Source: G963666535 sp963666535
Lineage (GTDB): Bacteria > Bacillota > Clostridia > Oscillospirales > Oscillospiraceae
Direction of reading: 5' to 3'
DNA: 64,000 nucleotides
Assembly: GCA_963666535.1 (NCBI GenBank)
Contig: OY762913.1
Span: 1,488,001 to 1,552,000 of the forward strand
The notes below the pieces were generated by a model, which searched no databases, was not told the origin of the DNA, and saw nothing but the letters and a program-made list of their open reading frames with translations. Every line of letters starts with the position of its first letter. The stretch's first letter is position 1. Shown piece after piece: positions 24,443 to 32,398 of the stretch. Both the position numbers and the translations under genes were made by a program.

Positions 24443-25332
24443 GGTGGAGAGACAGCTATCATCCCTATGCACTGACGACTATCCTGTTCTGGTCGCTGGC
24501 CTATGTGTTTACACGGCTGGCGGTTCGGCACTTTTCCGCCCTTGCCCTGGGGGTGCTGCGCTATCTGGTTGCAAGCGCCGCCCTTTTGGCTGTGGTGCTG
24601 ATTCTGAAGCTGCGGCCACCGTCTAAGCGGGACTCTGCATGGTTTTTGGCGGCTGGAATGAGCGGCTTTTTCCTGTACATGATTACCTTTAACAAGGGAT
24701 GTGAATTGGTCACTGCCTCTACCAGTAGTGTGATGATTGCAACGGTACCCGTGATCACAGCCCTGCTGGCCCGCTTTGTTTACGGGGAAAAACTAGCTGC
24801 CGTGCAATGGCTGGGGACTGCGGTTTCCTTTGGCGGAGTGGTGCTGCTGACGGTGCTTCGCGGAGACCTTTCTATGAATGCCGGTATTTTATGGCTGCTG
24901 GCGGCCGCAGTGGTTTTGAGCGTTTACAATCTGTTGCAGAGAAGGCTGACAAGAAACTATTCCGCGGTGCAGACCTCGGCGTACAGCATCTTTGCGGGTA
25001 CCGTGATGCTGATGCTCTTTTTCCCCGCGGCGGTACCAGAGATGAAAACGGCGCCGGCGATACAGTGGGTGTATATCCTGATTCTGGGTGTGCTTTCCAG
25101 TGCATTGGCCTATTGCACCTGGGCCAAGGCATTTGAAAAGGCGGGGAAAACTTCCGACGTGAGCAGTTATATGTTCTTAACCCCCCTGGTGGCCAGCGTG
25201 CTGGCGGTGCTGATCGCGGAAGAGGGAATCGAATTTTCCACGGTGATTGGCGGCGTGGTCATTATGGCCGGGCTGTTCCTGTTTCAGCTTGGCGGGAGGA
25301 AACAGAGGGAATTGACAGTCATCGGGGACTAA
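24439..25332 (+). CDS. DMT-family (EamA) transporter
   Basis: A 297-residue membrane protein with ten hydrophobic segments arranged as two EamA repeats (about 8-135 and 148-285), typical of drug/metabolite exporters. GTG start overlaps the rarA stop (GTGA), so translation is coupled. Substrate unknown; relatives export amino acids or metabolites. Confidence 0.9.
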   Translation: MRWRDSYHPYALTTILFWSLAYVFTRLAVRHFSALALGVLRYLVASAALLAVVLILKLRPPSKRDSAWFLAAGMSGFFLYMITFNKGCELVTASTSSVMIATVPVITALLARFVYGEKLAAVQWLGTAVSFGGVVLLTVLRGDLSMNAGILWLLAAAVVLSVYNLLQRRLTRNYSAVQTSAYSIFAGTVMLMLFFPAAVPEMKTAPAIQWVYILILGVLSSALAYCTWAKAFEKAGKTSDVSSYMFLTPLVASVLAVLIAEEGIEFSTVIGGVVIMAGLFLFQLGGRKQRELTVIGD

Positions 25333-25365
25333 CATATAATAAATGAAAGGATAGGAGGCGGAGAC

Positions 25366-25554
25366 ATGGACGTTTGCGTAGGCGACATTTTAGAGATGAA
25401 GAAGAGCCATCCTTGCGGAAGCAAGGAATGGAAGGTGCTGCGGTCCGGCATGGACTTTCGCCTCCGCTGTGAGGGGTGCGGGCATGAGCTGATGATCCCA
25501 CGCAGCAAAGCGGAAAAGAACATTAAGAAAATCAAACGCAAAGAGAGCGAGTGA
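25366..25554 (+). CDS. DUF951 family protein
   Basis: A 62-residue basic protein with the DUF951 pattern: VCVGDILEMKKSHPCGSKEW, then RCEGCGHELMIPRSKAEK. Three or so cysteines could bind zinc. GGAGGCGG precedes the ATG. Function unknown; DUF951 genes are common in Firmicutes near housekeeping genes. Confidence 0.88.
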   Translation: MDVCVGDILEMKKSHPCGSKEWKVLRSGMDFRLRCEGCGHELMIPRSKAEKNIKKIKRKESE

Positions 25555-25564
25555 ACAACTGCTG

Positions 25565-26623
25565 ATGAAAGAATTCTGGAGCAAACGGATTCGGGGTGCC
25601 GTGCCCTATACGCCGGGTGAGCAGCCACGTGACCGCGTTTTTATCAAGCTGAACACCAACGAGTGTCCCTATCCGCCGTCCCCCCGGGTGATGGAGGCGG
25701 TTCGAACTGTGCCGGAGGACACCCTGCGGCTGTACCCGGATCCGGAGTGCCTGACCCTGCGGCAAACCATTGCGGAATACTATGGCTTGGGCGTGGACGA
25801 GGTGTTTGCCGGTAACGGTTCCGATGAGATACTGGCCTTTTGCTTTCAGGCCTTTTTTGACCCGGATCGGCCTATCGTGTTCCCCGTGGTGTCATATAGC
25901 TTTTATCCGGTCTATGTTGACTATTTTGGCCTGACTGCACGCACTGTTCTGATGAACCATGATTTTTCTATTCCGGTGGAGGAACTGTGCAGCGGCAACG
26001 GGGGCGTTGTGCTGGCGAATCCCAACGCGCCCACCGGCATTGCCGTGGGGCTGGATACGGTGCGCCGCGTGCTGGACGCCAATCCAGAGGTGGCGGTAAT
26101 TGTAGACGAGGCCTATGTGGGGTTTGGAGCAGAGTCCGCCGTTTCGCTGATCGCAGAATATCCCAATCTGGTGGTGGTGCAGACCATGTCCAAGGGCCGC
26201 GGGCTGGCCGGCTTGCGCGTGGGTTGGGCGCTGGGACAGAAGAATATGATGGATGCGCTGCGGTGTGTGAGGGATTCCATCAATTCCTATACGGTGGATC
26301 GGTTGGCCATGGCGGGTGCAACAGCCTCCATGAAAGACGAGCCATATTTCCGCGCTACCTGCAAAAGAATTGCCGACACCCGCCATCGCACGGCGGAAAA
26401 ACTGACGGCGCAGGGCTTTTCGGTGCTGCCCTCTCAGTCCAATTTCTTGTTTATCTCCCATCCCATCACGAGCGGACGGGTTTTGTTGGACGGGTTGCGC
26501 TCGCGCGGGATTCTGGTGCGTTGGTGGAATGATCCCCGAATTGAAAACTATCTTCGGATTACGGTGGGGACCGATGAGGAGATGGATGCGCTGTGTGCGG
26601 CGCTGGCGGAATTGGTTCCGTAA
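25565..26623 (+). CDS. hisC: Histidinol-phosphate aminotransferase
   Basis: A 352-residue class I/II PLP aminotransferase of the HisC group: KLNTNECPYPPSP near the start, NPNAPTG, VDEAYVGFG, the PLP lysine in TMSKGRGLAGLRVGW, and LRITVGTDEE at the end. It would make histidinol phosphate from imidazole-acetol phosphate. No other his genes are nearby, so it may be a lone copy or act on aromatic amino acids. Starts 10 bp after the DUF951 gene. Confidence 0.9.
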   Translation: MKEFWSKRIRGAVPYTPGEQPRDRVFIKLNTNECPYPPSPRVMEAVRTVPEDTLRLYPDPECLTLRQTIAEYYGLGVDEVFAGNGSDEILAFCFQAFFDPDRPIVFPVVSYSFYPVYVDYFGLTARTVLMNHDFSIPVEELCSGNGGVVLANPNAPTGIAVGLDTVRRVLDANPEVAVIVDEAYVGFGAESAVSLIAEYPNLVVVQTMSKGRGLAGLRVGWALGQKNMMDALRCVRDSINSYTVDRLAMAGATASMKDEPYFRATCKRIADTRHRTAEKLTAQGFSVLPSQSNFLFISHPITSGRVLLDGLRSRGILVRWWNDPRIENYLRITVGTDEEMDALCAALAELVP

Positions 26624-26649
26624 AGCATGGGAAAAACAAATCAGCTTTT

Positions 26650-26686
26650 GTGCATGGCGCCTGAAAGGGTGCCATGCACTTTTTTT
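26650..26686 (+). terminator. Intrinsic terminator after hisC
   Basis: GTGCATGGC and GCCATGCAC arms (26650-26658, 26671-26679) followed by seven T. Confidence 0.9.
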
Positions 26687-26700
26687 ACTGCGTCCCCGTT

Positions 26701-26733
26701 TTGACTTTTTTTGTGTGGGACGGCCCCTATAAT
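26701..26733 (+). promoter_or_regulatory. spoIIG-type promoter with long spacer
   Basis: TTGACT (26701-26706) and TATAAT (26728-26733) are 21 nt apart, about four more than the sigma-A optimum. The B. subtilis spoIIG promoter also has an over-long (22-nt) spacer and is driven by Spo0A~P with sigma-A. The complement of the -35 region reads AGTCAAA, 5 of 7 to the 0A box TGTCGAA. Confidence 0.6.
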
Positions 26734-26754
26734 AGGGACATGGGGGTGAGAACA

Positions 26755-27615
26755 ATGACGGTGGTATATGTTGACTCCCTGTTTTTGCTGAATTTGATCG
26801 TCAATTACCTGCTGTTGCTGGCGACCGGCAAGCTGGCAGCCGAATGGCTGCGGCGGTGGCGGCTTCTGGCGGGTGCGGCGGCAGGCGCGCTGTATGCGGC
26901 GGCAGTTTTTTTCCCGGGAATGGGATTTTTGCTGCACCCTTTCTGCAAAGGTGCGGTGGCGGTGGGAATGGTACTGATCGCATACGGCGGAAGCAGGCGG
27001 CTTTTGCGGCTGCTGCTGATCTTTTTTGGCGTGTCGGCTGCCTTCGGGGGTGGGGTGTTAGCCATTGAGCTTTTTGGCGGAAGAGGGCTGACGCTGGAAA
27101 ACGGCATCTATTATTCCATGATGGATGTGAAGTTGCTGCTGGTATCCGCAGCGGCCTGCTATTTGGTGCTGTCACTGGTATTTCGGCGATTGGGTCAGCA
27201 CGGCGGGAAGCGGGGAGAGCTTTTGCCGGCCACCATCCGACTTTTAGGGAAAAGCGTACAGCTTACCGCACTGGTAGACACAGGGAACACCTTGACCGAT
27301 CCTATGAACGGCAGACCAATCATGGTGGCGGAGGGAGAGCGGCTGGCGACGCTGTTTTCCCCAGAAGAATTTCCGGCGCGGGGAGAATTGCTTTCTCCTG
27401 TGACGGCAATGGAACGGCTCTCGCGCGGGTCGCTGCGCGGGCGGTTGCGGCTGGTGCCGTACCAGACGGTGGGGGTAGAATGTGGGCTGCTGCTCGCGGT
27501 GAGAACAGACCGGGTATGCGTGGCAGGCAAAGACTGTGAAGGACTGTTGGTGGCACTGTCACCAAACAAGCTGTCAGACGGCGGAGCGTACAGCGCTCTT
27601 GTAGGAACAATGTAA
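26755..27615 (+). CDS. spoIIGA: Sporulation sigma-E processing peptidase
   Basis: A 286-residue membrane aspartyl protease that activates pro-sigma-E in the mother cell. Five N-terminal transmembrane segments (MTVVYVDSLFLLNLIVNYLL and after), then a protease domain with the catalytic motif LVDTGNTLTDP. The start is placed at ATG 26755, with GGGGGTGAG upstream; the longer frame starts inside the hisC terminator. It is followed 18 bp later by sigE, the standard spoIIG order. Confidence 0.94.
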   Translation: MTVVYVDSLFLLNLIVNYLLLLATGKLAAEWLRRWRLLAGAAAGALYAAAVFFPGMGFLLHPFCKGAVAVGMVLIAYGGSRRLLRLLLIFFGVSAAFGGGVLAIELFGGRGLTLENGIYYSMMDVKLLLVSAAACYLVLSLVFRRLGQHGGKRGELLPATIRLLGKSVQLTALVDTGNTLTDPMNGRPIMVAEGERLATLFSPEEFPARGELLSPVTAMERLSRGSLRGRLRLVPYQTVGVECGLLLAVRTDRVCVAGKDCEGLLVALSPNKLSDGGAYSALVGTM

Positions 27616-27633
27616 CAAGCAGGAAAGGATGGA

Positions 27634-28359
27634 ATGACAATGGGCGCGATACGAAAGCTGCAGACGGTATGGTGGAAAATTCTGGCGAAGCTTGGGCTGT
27701 GCTTGCCGGGAAAGGTCATGTACATTGGTGGCAGCGAGGCGCTGCCGCCGCCGCTGACGCGGGAAGAGGAGGAACTGCTGATTGAGCAGCTGGGCGAAGG
27801 AAACGAAAGCGTCCGCGCGCAGCTGATTGAGCGGAACCTGAGGTTGGTGGCATACATTGCCCGGCGGTTTGAAAACACCGGCGTTGGGATTGAGGATTTG
27901 ATTTCCATTGGCACCATTGGACTGATCAAGGCGGTGGGAACATACAAGCCGGAGAAAAATATCAAGCTTGCCACGTATGCCAGCAGATGTATCGAAAATG
28001 AGATATTAATGTATCTGAGGAAGATATCAAACCAAAAAACAGAAATCTCCTTTGATGAACCGCTTAACATCGACTGGGATGGGAACGAGCTGCTGTTGTC
28101 CGACATTCTTGGGACGGAGAATGACATGGTGGTGAAACCGCTGGAGACGGATGTGGACCGAATGCTGCTCTGGTCTGCGGTGGAAAAGCTCAACCGGCGG
28201 GAGCAGCAGATTATTACCATGCGGTTTGGGCTGGCAGGCGGTTCGGAAAAAACCCAAAAGGAAGTCGCTGATTTAATGGGTATCTCGCAATCCTACATAT
28301 CCAGGCTGGAAAAGAGAATTATTGCGCGGCTGCGGAGAGAGATCCTGCGGATGTCATAG
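27634..28359 (+). CDS. sigE: RNA polymerase sporulation sigma factor SigE
   Basis: A 241-residue sigma-70-family protein. Pro-sequence at the start (about 25-30 residues, made for cleavage by SpoIIGA), region 2 (NLRLVAYIARRFENTG, IEDLISIGTIGLIKAV), region 4 (FGLAGGSEKTQKEVADLMGI). It runs early mother-cell gene expression. ATG 27634 or 27640. Confidence 0.97.
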   Translation: MTMGAIRKLQTVWWKILAKLGLCLPGKVMYIGGSEALPPPLTREEEELLIEQLGEGNESVRAQLIERNLRLVAYIARRFENTGVGIEDLISIGTIGLIKAVGTYKPEKNIKLATYASRCIENEILMYLRKISNQKTEISFDEPLNIDWDGNELLLSDILGTENDMVVKPLETDVDRMLLWSAVEKLNRREQQIITMRFGLAGGSEKTQKEVADLMGISQSYISRLEKRIIARLRREILRMS

Positions 28360-28398
28360 AAACCAAGCCACGAGTCAGAAAAAAAGTCTTTCAAAACT

Positions 28399-28439
28399 TT
28401 GTTAAAAAAATTGACAAGTTCTATTTGCGATGGTATGAT
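28399..28439 (+). promoter_or_regulatory. rex promoter with candidate Rex operator
   Basis: TTGACA (28411-28416), 17 nt, TATGAT (28434-28439). Overlapping the -35, TTGTTAA-N5-TTGACAA (28399-28417) resembles the clostridial Rex site TTGTTAA-N4-TTAACAA, with one extra spacer base and one mismatch. Rex often controls its own gene. Confidence 0.6.
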
Positions 28440-28489
28440 AGAAAAAATAAGCAAATGAAACGACCGCTCTGGTCGGGGGTGTAACAGAA

Positions 28490-29125
28490 ATGAAAAGAAG
28501 TAAAGTGTCCAATGCGGTGATTCGTCGGCTGCCACGGTATTTCCGGCACCTTGATGAACTGCATAAAAGCGGCGTGGTTCGCATTTCATCCAGTGCTTTG
28601 GGTGATTCTATGGGACTCACGGCCTCGCAAATTCGGCAGGATCTGTCCTGTTTCGGCGAGTTTGGCCAGCAGGGCTACGGTTACAATATCATAAGTCTGC
28701 GCAGCGAAATTGCGGAGATTCTGGGTATGAATAACGAGCATATCGCTGTTATTCTTGGAGCCGGTAACCTGGGCCGCGCACTGATTGAAAATTTTCATTT
28801 TGATTGGAATGGGTTTACGCTCAAGGCGGCGTTTGACTCCAATGATGTGCTGGTGGGGACCAGCATCGCGGGTGTGCCGGTCTATCATGTTGATCAGTTC
28901 GAAAAATTCATGGCCGAGCGTCCCGCAGATGTGGTAGTACTGACCGTGCCGCAGAAGGTCGCGTCGCTGATGGCGGACCGTGCGGCGGAATACGGCGCCC
29001 ACGGTATCTGGAATTTTACCAACATCGAGTTGGATGTCAAAAAGCCCAACGTCGTGGTGGAAAATGTTCACTTTGCGGACAGCCTGCTGTCCCTGAGCTA
29101 CATGATTTCCGAAAAAGACGATTGA
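28490..29125 (+). CDS. rex: Redox-sensing transcriptional repressor Rex
   Basis: A 211-residue Rex protein: winged helix (about 15-70, LPRYFRHLDELHKSGVVRIS, QIRQDLSCFGEFGQQGYGYN), Rossmann domain with GAGNLGRAL for NAD(H) binding, and a C-terminal domain-swap helix. Rex senses the NADH/NAD+ ratio and represses fermentation and hydrogen/butyrate genes in clostridia. Confidence 0.97.
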   Translation: MKRSKVSNAVIRRLPRYFRHLDELHKSGVVRISSSALGDSMGLTASQIRQDLSCFGEFGQQGYGYNIISLRSEIAEILGMNNEHIAVILGAGNLGRALIENFHFDWNGFTLKAAFDSNDVLVGTSIAGVPVYHVDQFEKFMAERPADVVVLTVPQKVASLMADRAAEYGAHGIWNFTNIELDVKKPNVVVENVHFADSLLSLSYMISEKDD

Positions 29126-29138
29126 CGGAGGTTCTGAC

Positions 29139-30248
29139 GTGTCACACCTGAAAAAACGATTGTTTCCCGCTGTGGCGCTTGTTTTGGCGCTGACAGGCGG
29201 TGCAATTGCCTTGGCCACGGGAGGAAGCTCCACAGACCCGCTGATTTCGCTGGGGTATATCACGGGAACACTGAAACCTGATATTCTTGCCCAGGCGGAC
29301 ACCGCCATCAGCACGAGCACCAATGCAGCCTACGCCACGGCGGCGGCCACGCTGGAGCAAAAGGCGGCGGCGTATCTGGCGCAGACTGGGGAGAATCAGG
29401 CCGCGTCTGACCTTAGCTACAGCGCGGCCTTTTCACAGCTTGCGCTGAAGCGGGGAGATGCCTTTACGGAAAGTACGGGGGCTGGTTTCCTGCTCATCAC
29501 CGGTAGTGCTGCGGTGACCCACACCGGGACAGTGGTGGATGTGACGGCGGGGGCAACGGTTGTCTCCGGTGGAAGCCTAACAGCGAACCACCGCTATCTG
29601 GTGGGGGAGGATACCACGGCGGTGTTCACCATCGTTTCAGATGCGGCAACGGCGGCTGTGGAGGGATACTATACCGCGGCATATAGTGAATATGACACGT
29701 TGCCGTACACCGATATCTGCAGCACGGACTGGTATTACAGCTATGTGAAGTACGCCGTTGAACATGGATTATTTGCCGGGACCAGCGCCACCACCTTTGC
29801 GCCACGGATGGATATGAACCGGGGTATGGTAGTCACGGTTTTGTACAGCTTGTCCGGTAGTCCGGCGTCGTCTGCCAGCAACAAATTTTACGACGTTGCC
29901 CAGAGCGCGTATTACGCGGGGCCGGTGACCTGGGCCACCTCAGTGGGGGTCGCGGCGGGGACGGGGACGAATTACTTTTCCCCCACCAAGAGCATTACGC
30001 GGGAGCAGATTGCCTGTATGCTGTACAGCTATGCCGGTGGTTTTGCCGGACTGGATGTGAGCGGCAGGGCAGACCTTAGCGGTTTCACCGATGCGTCCCA
30101 GATCGCCAGTTATGCGGAAGATGCCATGGCATGGGCGGTGGATGTAGGAATCATTGGAGGGACTTCGTCCACTACTATTTCCCCCAAGGGAACGGCTACC
30201 CGTGCCCAGGTGGCTGCAATGCTGCAAAACTTTAAGTCCCTACTTTAG
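29139..30248 (+). CDS. SLH-domain exported protein
   Basis: A 369-residue protein with a signal peptide (LFPAVALVLALTGGAIALA), a helical Ala-rich region (about 35-110), a beta region (about 115-180) and three C-terminal SLH motifs (YTDICSTDWYYSYVKYAVEH, FYDVAQSAYYAGPVTWATSV, FTDASQIASYAEDAMAWAVD). It is cell-wall anchored by these repeats. GTG start 13 bp after rex, so it may share the rex transcript. Function otherwise unknown. Confidence 0.88.
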   Translation: MSHLKKRLFPAVALVLALTGGAIALATGGSSTDPLISLGYITGTLKPDILAQADTAISTSTNAAYATAAATLEQKAAAYLAQTGENQAASDLSYSAAFSQLALKRGDAFTESTGAGFLLITGSAAVTHTGTVVDVTAGATVVSGGSLTANHRYLVGEDTTAVFTIVSDAATAAVEGYYTAAYSEYDTLPYTDICSTDWYYSYVKYAVEHGLFAGTSATTFAPRMDMNRGMVVTVLYSLSGSPASSASNKFYDVAQSAYYAGPVTWATSVGVAAGTGTNYFSPTKSITREQIACMLYSYAGGFAGLDVSGRADLSGFTDASQIASYAEDAMAWAVDVGIIGGTSSTTISPKGTATRAQVAAMLQNFKSLL

Positions 30249-30326
30249 AACCCTTCGGAAGACCTGGCATAAGATGAAATGAGAGCACAATAGTGTGTCT
30301 CCATTTTAGTCAGGAGGTACTTTTGT

Positions 30327-30485
30327 ATGGGATGCAATAACGGTTGTGGGGGCGGCGGGAGCTGCCTCTGGATCATCATCATTCTCGTAGTTCTGTGGTG
30401 CTGCTGTGGCAGCGGTTTCGGTTTCGGTGGTTGCGGTGGCTGCGGTGGTGGCTGTGGTGGCTGCGGCGGCGGTTGTGGCTGCTAA
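30327..30485 (+). CDS. Cys/Gly-rich membrane microprotein (52 aa)
   Basis: ATG 30327 has AGGAGGT 8-9 bp upstream. The product has a short N-terminus (MGCNNGCGGGGSC), one hydrophobic segment (LWIIIILVVLWCCC) and a tail of GGCGGC repeats; about a quarter of residues are cysteine. It ends in a strong terminator, so it forms its own transcription unit. It recalls small YjcZ-like sporulation proteins in size and Gly/Cys content but is not clearly one of them. A role in the spore coat or metal binding is only a guess. Confidence 0.7.
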   Translation: MGCNNGCGGGGSCLWIIIILVVLWCCCGSGFGFGGCGGCGGGCGGCGGGCGC

Positions 30486-30506
30486 ACACCGGTACTTGAA
30501 GCAAAG

Positions 30507-30538
30507 AGAAGCGGAGCATTTGCTCCGCTTCTTCTTTT
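30507..30538 (+). terminator. Intrinsic terminator after the Cys/Gly-rich gene
   Basis: Perfect 12-bp stem (AGAAGCGGAGCA and complement), TT loop, then TCTTTT. Confidence 0.85.
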
Positions 30539-30599
30539 GTGTTAAGATGGGCATACTAGCACACACCGCAGAACCTCTGATGAGAATGGAGTGACAGGG

Positions 30600-31778
30600 A
30601 TGAAACGAAGTTTTATGATCTCAGTGCTGATTGTGTGTCTGCTTTTGCTGGCGGCTTGCTCAGAAAGCGGGGCTGAGACAACCCAGCAGGAGAGCGAGCC
30701 ACCCCAAGTAACGGAAACAATGCCCACCGAACCTGCGGACACCACACCGCCGGAGACATTGGCAGCCATGGAGACGGCTGCCGCCATGAATGAGGAGGAA
30801 CTGGTGGGGCAAATGTTTTGGGCCCGTTGTCCTCAAGAAAATGCCGCAGAACTCGCAGCGGAGTATGATTTGGGCGGCTATGTCCTTTTTGCCGCTGACC
30901 TTAAGGACAAGTCTGCCGACCAGGTGAGAGATACCATTCAAAGCTATCAGGATGCATCAGCCATCCCCATGTTGATCGCCGTGGATGAAGAGGGAGGTAC
31001 GGTTACCCGCGTAAGTCGGTATCCACAATTCCGCGACAGCAGATTCCAGTCGCCCAGAGTGCTTTACAAAGCGGGGGGGATGGAGCGCATTGCGTTGGAT
31101 ACCACGGAGAAGGCAGAACTTTTGCTGCGCTTGGGGATTAACGTGAATTTGGCCCCCGTCTGCGACCTGTCGGACGATGCGGCAGATTTCATCTACGAGC
31201 GTTCTTTCGGGGGTGATGCGTCGGCAACATCAGAGTATGTGGAAACGGTTGTTACCGCCATGAAAGCGGCGGGGATTGGAAGCTGTCTTAAGCATTTCCC
31301 GGGTTATGGGAATAATGCCGATACCCACACTGGGATCGCGTTAGACCAAAGAGAATATTCCACCTTTGAGTTGCAGGATTTTATCCCATTTGAGGCGGGG
31401 ATCAAAGCAGGCGCAGACTGTGTTCTGGTCAGCCATAATGTGATTACCTGTATGGACGAAGACCTGCCCGCCTCGTTGTCTCCGGCGGTACATGGTGTGC
31501 TGCGGGAAACCCTTGGGTTCACGGGGGTTATTATGACAGACGATCTGGCAATGGATGCGATTACTGATTACACGAATGGGGAAGAGGCAGCGGTGTTGGC
31601 GGTGTTGGCGGGGAATGATCTGCTGTGCTGCTCGGATTTTGAAACCCAGATCCCAGCTGTCTTGGCGGCACTGGAGGATGGGCAAATCTCCCGGGAACAG
31701 TTGGAACAATCCGTAGTGCGAATTTTGATTTGGAAAACAGAACTTGGGCTTTGGGCAGAAAATGCCGGAAAAGAGTAA
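30600..31778 (+). CDS. Glycoside hydrolase family 3 lipoprotein (NagZ-like beta-N-acetylhexosaminidase)
   Basis: A 392-residue exported lipoprotein: signal peptide with lipobox LLAAC (Cys about 20), a Thr/Glu/Pro-rich linker to residue 60, then a GH3 N-terminal domain. The NagZ-type motif KHFPGYGNNADTHTG (shortened 'KHFPGYG') and the nucleophile aspartate in GVIMTDDLAMDA are present. It should remove N-acetylglucosamine from peptidoglycan or related glycans outside the membrane. Start at ATG 30600 (GGAG 8 bp upstream) rather than GTG 30591. Confidence 0.92.
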   Translation: MKRSFMISVLIVCLLLLAACSESGAETTQQESEPPQVTETMPTEPADTTPPETLAAMETAAAMNEEELVGQMFWARCPQENAAELAAEYDLGGYVLFAADLKDKSADQVRDTIQSYQDASAIPMLIAVDEEGGTVTRVSRYPQFRDSRFQSPRVLYKAGGMERIALDTTEKAELLLRLGINVNLAPVCDLSDDAADFIYERSFGGDASATSEYVETVVTAMKAAGIGSCLKHFPGYGNNADTHTGIALDQREYSTFELQDFIPFEAGIKAGADCVLVSHNVITCMDEDLPASLSPAVHGVLRETLGFTGVIMTDDLAMDAITDYTNGEEAAVLAVLAGNDLLCCSDFETQIPAVLAALEDGQISREQLEQSVVRILIWKTELGLWAENAGKE

Positions 31779-31848
31779 AAAATGCTTGCAAAATGCTTGC
31801 CGCTGTGCTAATATAATTAAGCTGTCATTTAGACAGCAGATGCAGTAT

Positions 31849-31925
31849 GCGGCAGTAGCTCAGTTGGATAGAGTGTTTGGCTACGAACCAAAAGGTCGGG
31901 GGTTCGAATCCCTCCTGCCGTACCA
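31849..31925 (+). tRNA. tRNA-Arg (anticodon ACG)
   Basis: A 77-nt cloverleaf with encoded CCA. Acceptor GCGGCAG pairs with CTGCCGT (G-U at the end), D-arm TAGCTCAGTTGGATAGAG, anticodon stem TTGG/CCAA with loop CTACGAA, T-loop TTCGAAT. ACG reads CGN arginine codons after A-to-I editing. Confidence 0.95.
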
Positions 31926-31980
31926 GAAAAGGCAGGCAAAAAAGATTTATGGCCGAAAAAGTCAAAGTCTATGCGCCTTG

Positions 31981-32020
31981 AGAGGGTTTTTACTTGAAAA
32001 AGTAAAAACCCTCTTTCCTT
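31981..32020 (+). terminator. Intrinsic terminator after tRNA-Arg
   Basis: 15-nt arms (AGAGGGTTTTTACTT and complement) with a GAAA loop, then TTCCTT. Confidence 0.8.
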
Positions 32021-32398
32021 AGATTTATTAGCCCTCCAGCTTCATTCTGGAGGGAGTTGAACGCACAAGAGGACAAAACGACAGAATTAACCAAGAAAAA
32101 CAGCAATCAATACGAAATTAGAGCGGCGCCCTTTTTGAAACGGCAGAAATGCCCTTCTAAACTGGCGCCCTTTTTAGATCACTCAAAAGCAGAACATGAA
32201 AACACCAAGAGCCAGAGAACCAGGGCGTGAAAAGCGCCTCCTTTCTCTGGCTTTTTTTGTTTTCGGAAATGAATAAATTAAAGTCATACACCGCGCGATT
32301 GCCGATTGCTGCCTGTGTTTCGAGAATTTGTTGTTGAATCGAATCGAATTCAACAATATAATGGTCATATACAGATTGGCTATAGGGAGGTAATATAC
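32021..32398. other. Intergenic region with hairpins and a repeated GGCGCCCTTTTT
   Basis: No gene is visible. GGCGCCCTTTTT occurs at 32125-32136 and 32164-32175, and related copies are near 39529 and 39573 at the far side of the first surface module. A terminator-like hairpin lies at 32210-32258 (AGCCAGAGAA / TTCTCTGGCT, then T7). Confidence 0.5.
32210..32258 (+). terminator. Terminator-like hairpin
   Basis: AGCCAGAGAA and TTCTCTGGCT enclose an inner stem; seven T follow. It lies upstream of the histidine kinase gene and shields it from read-through. Confidence 0.65.
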
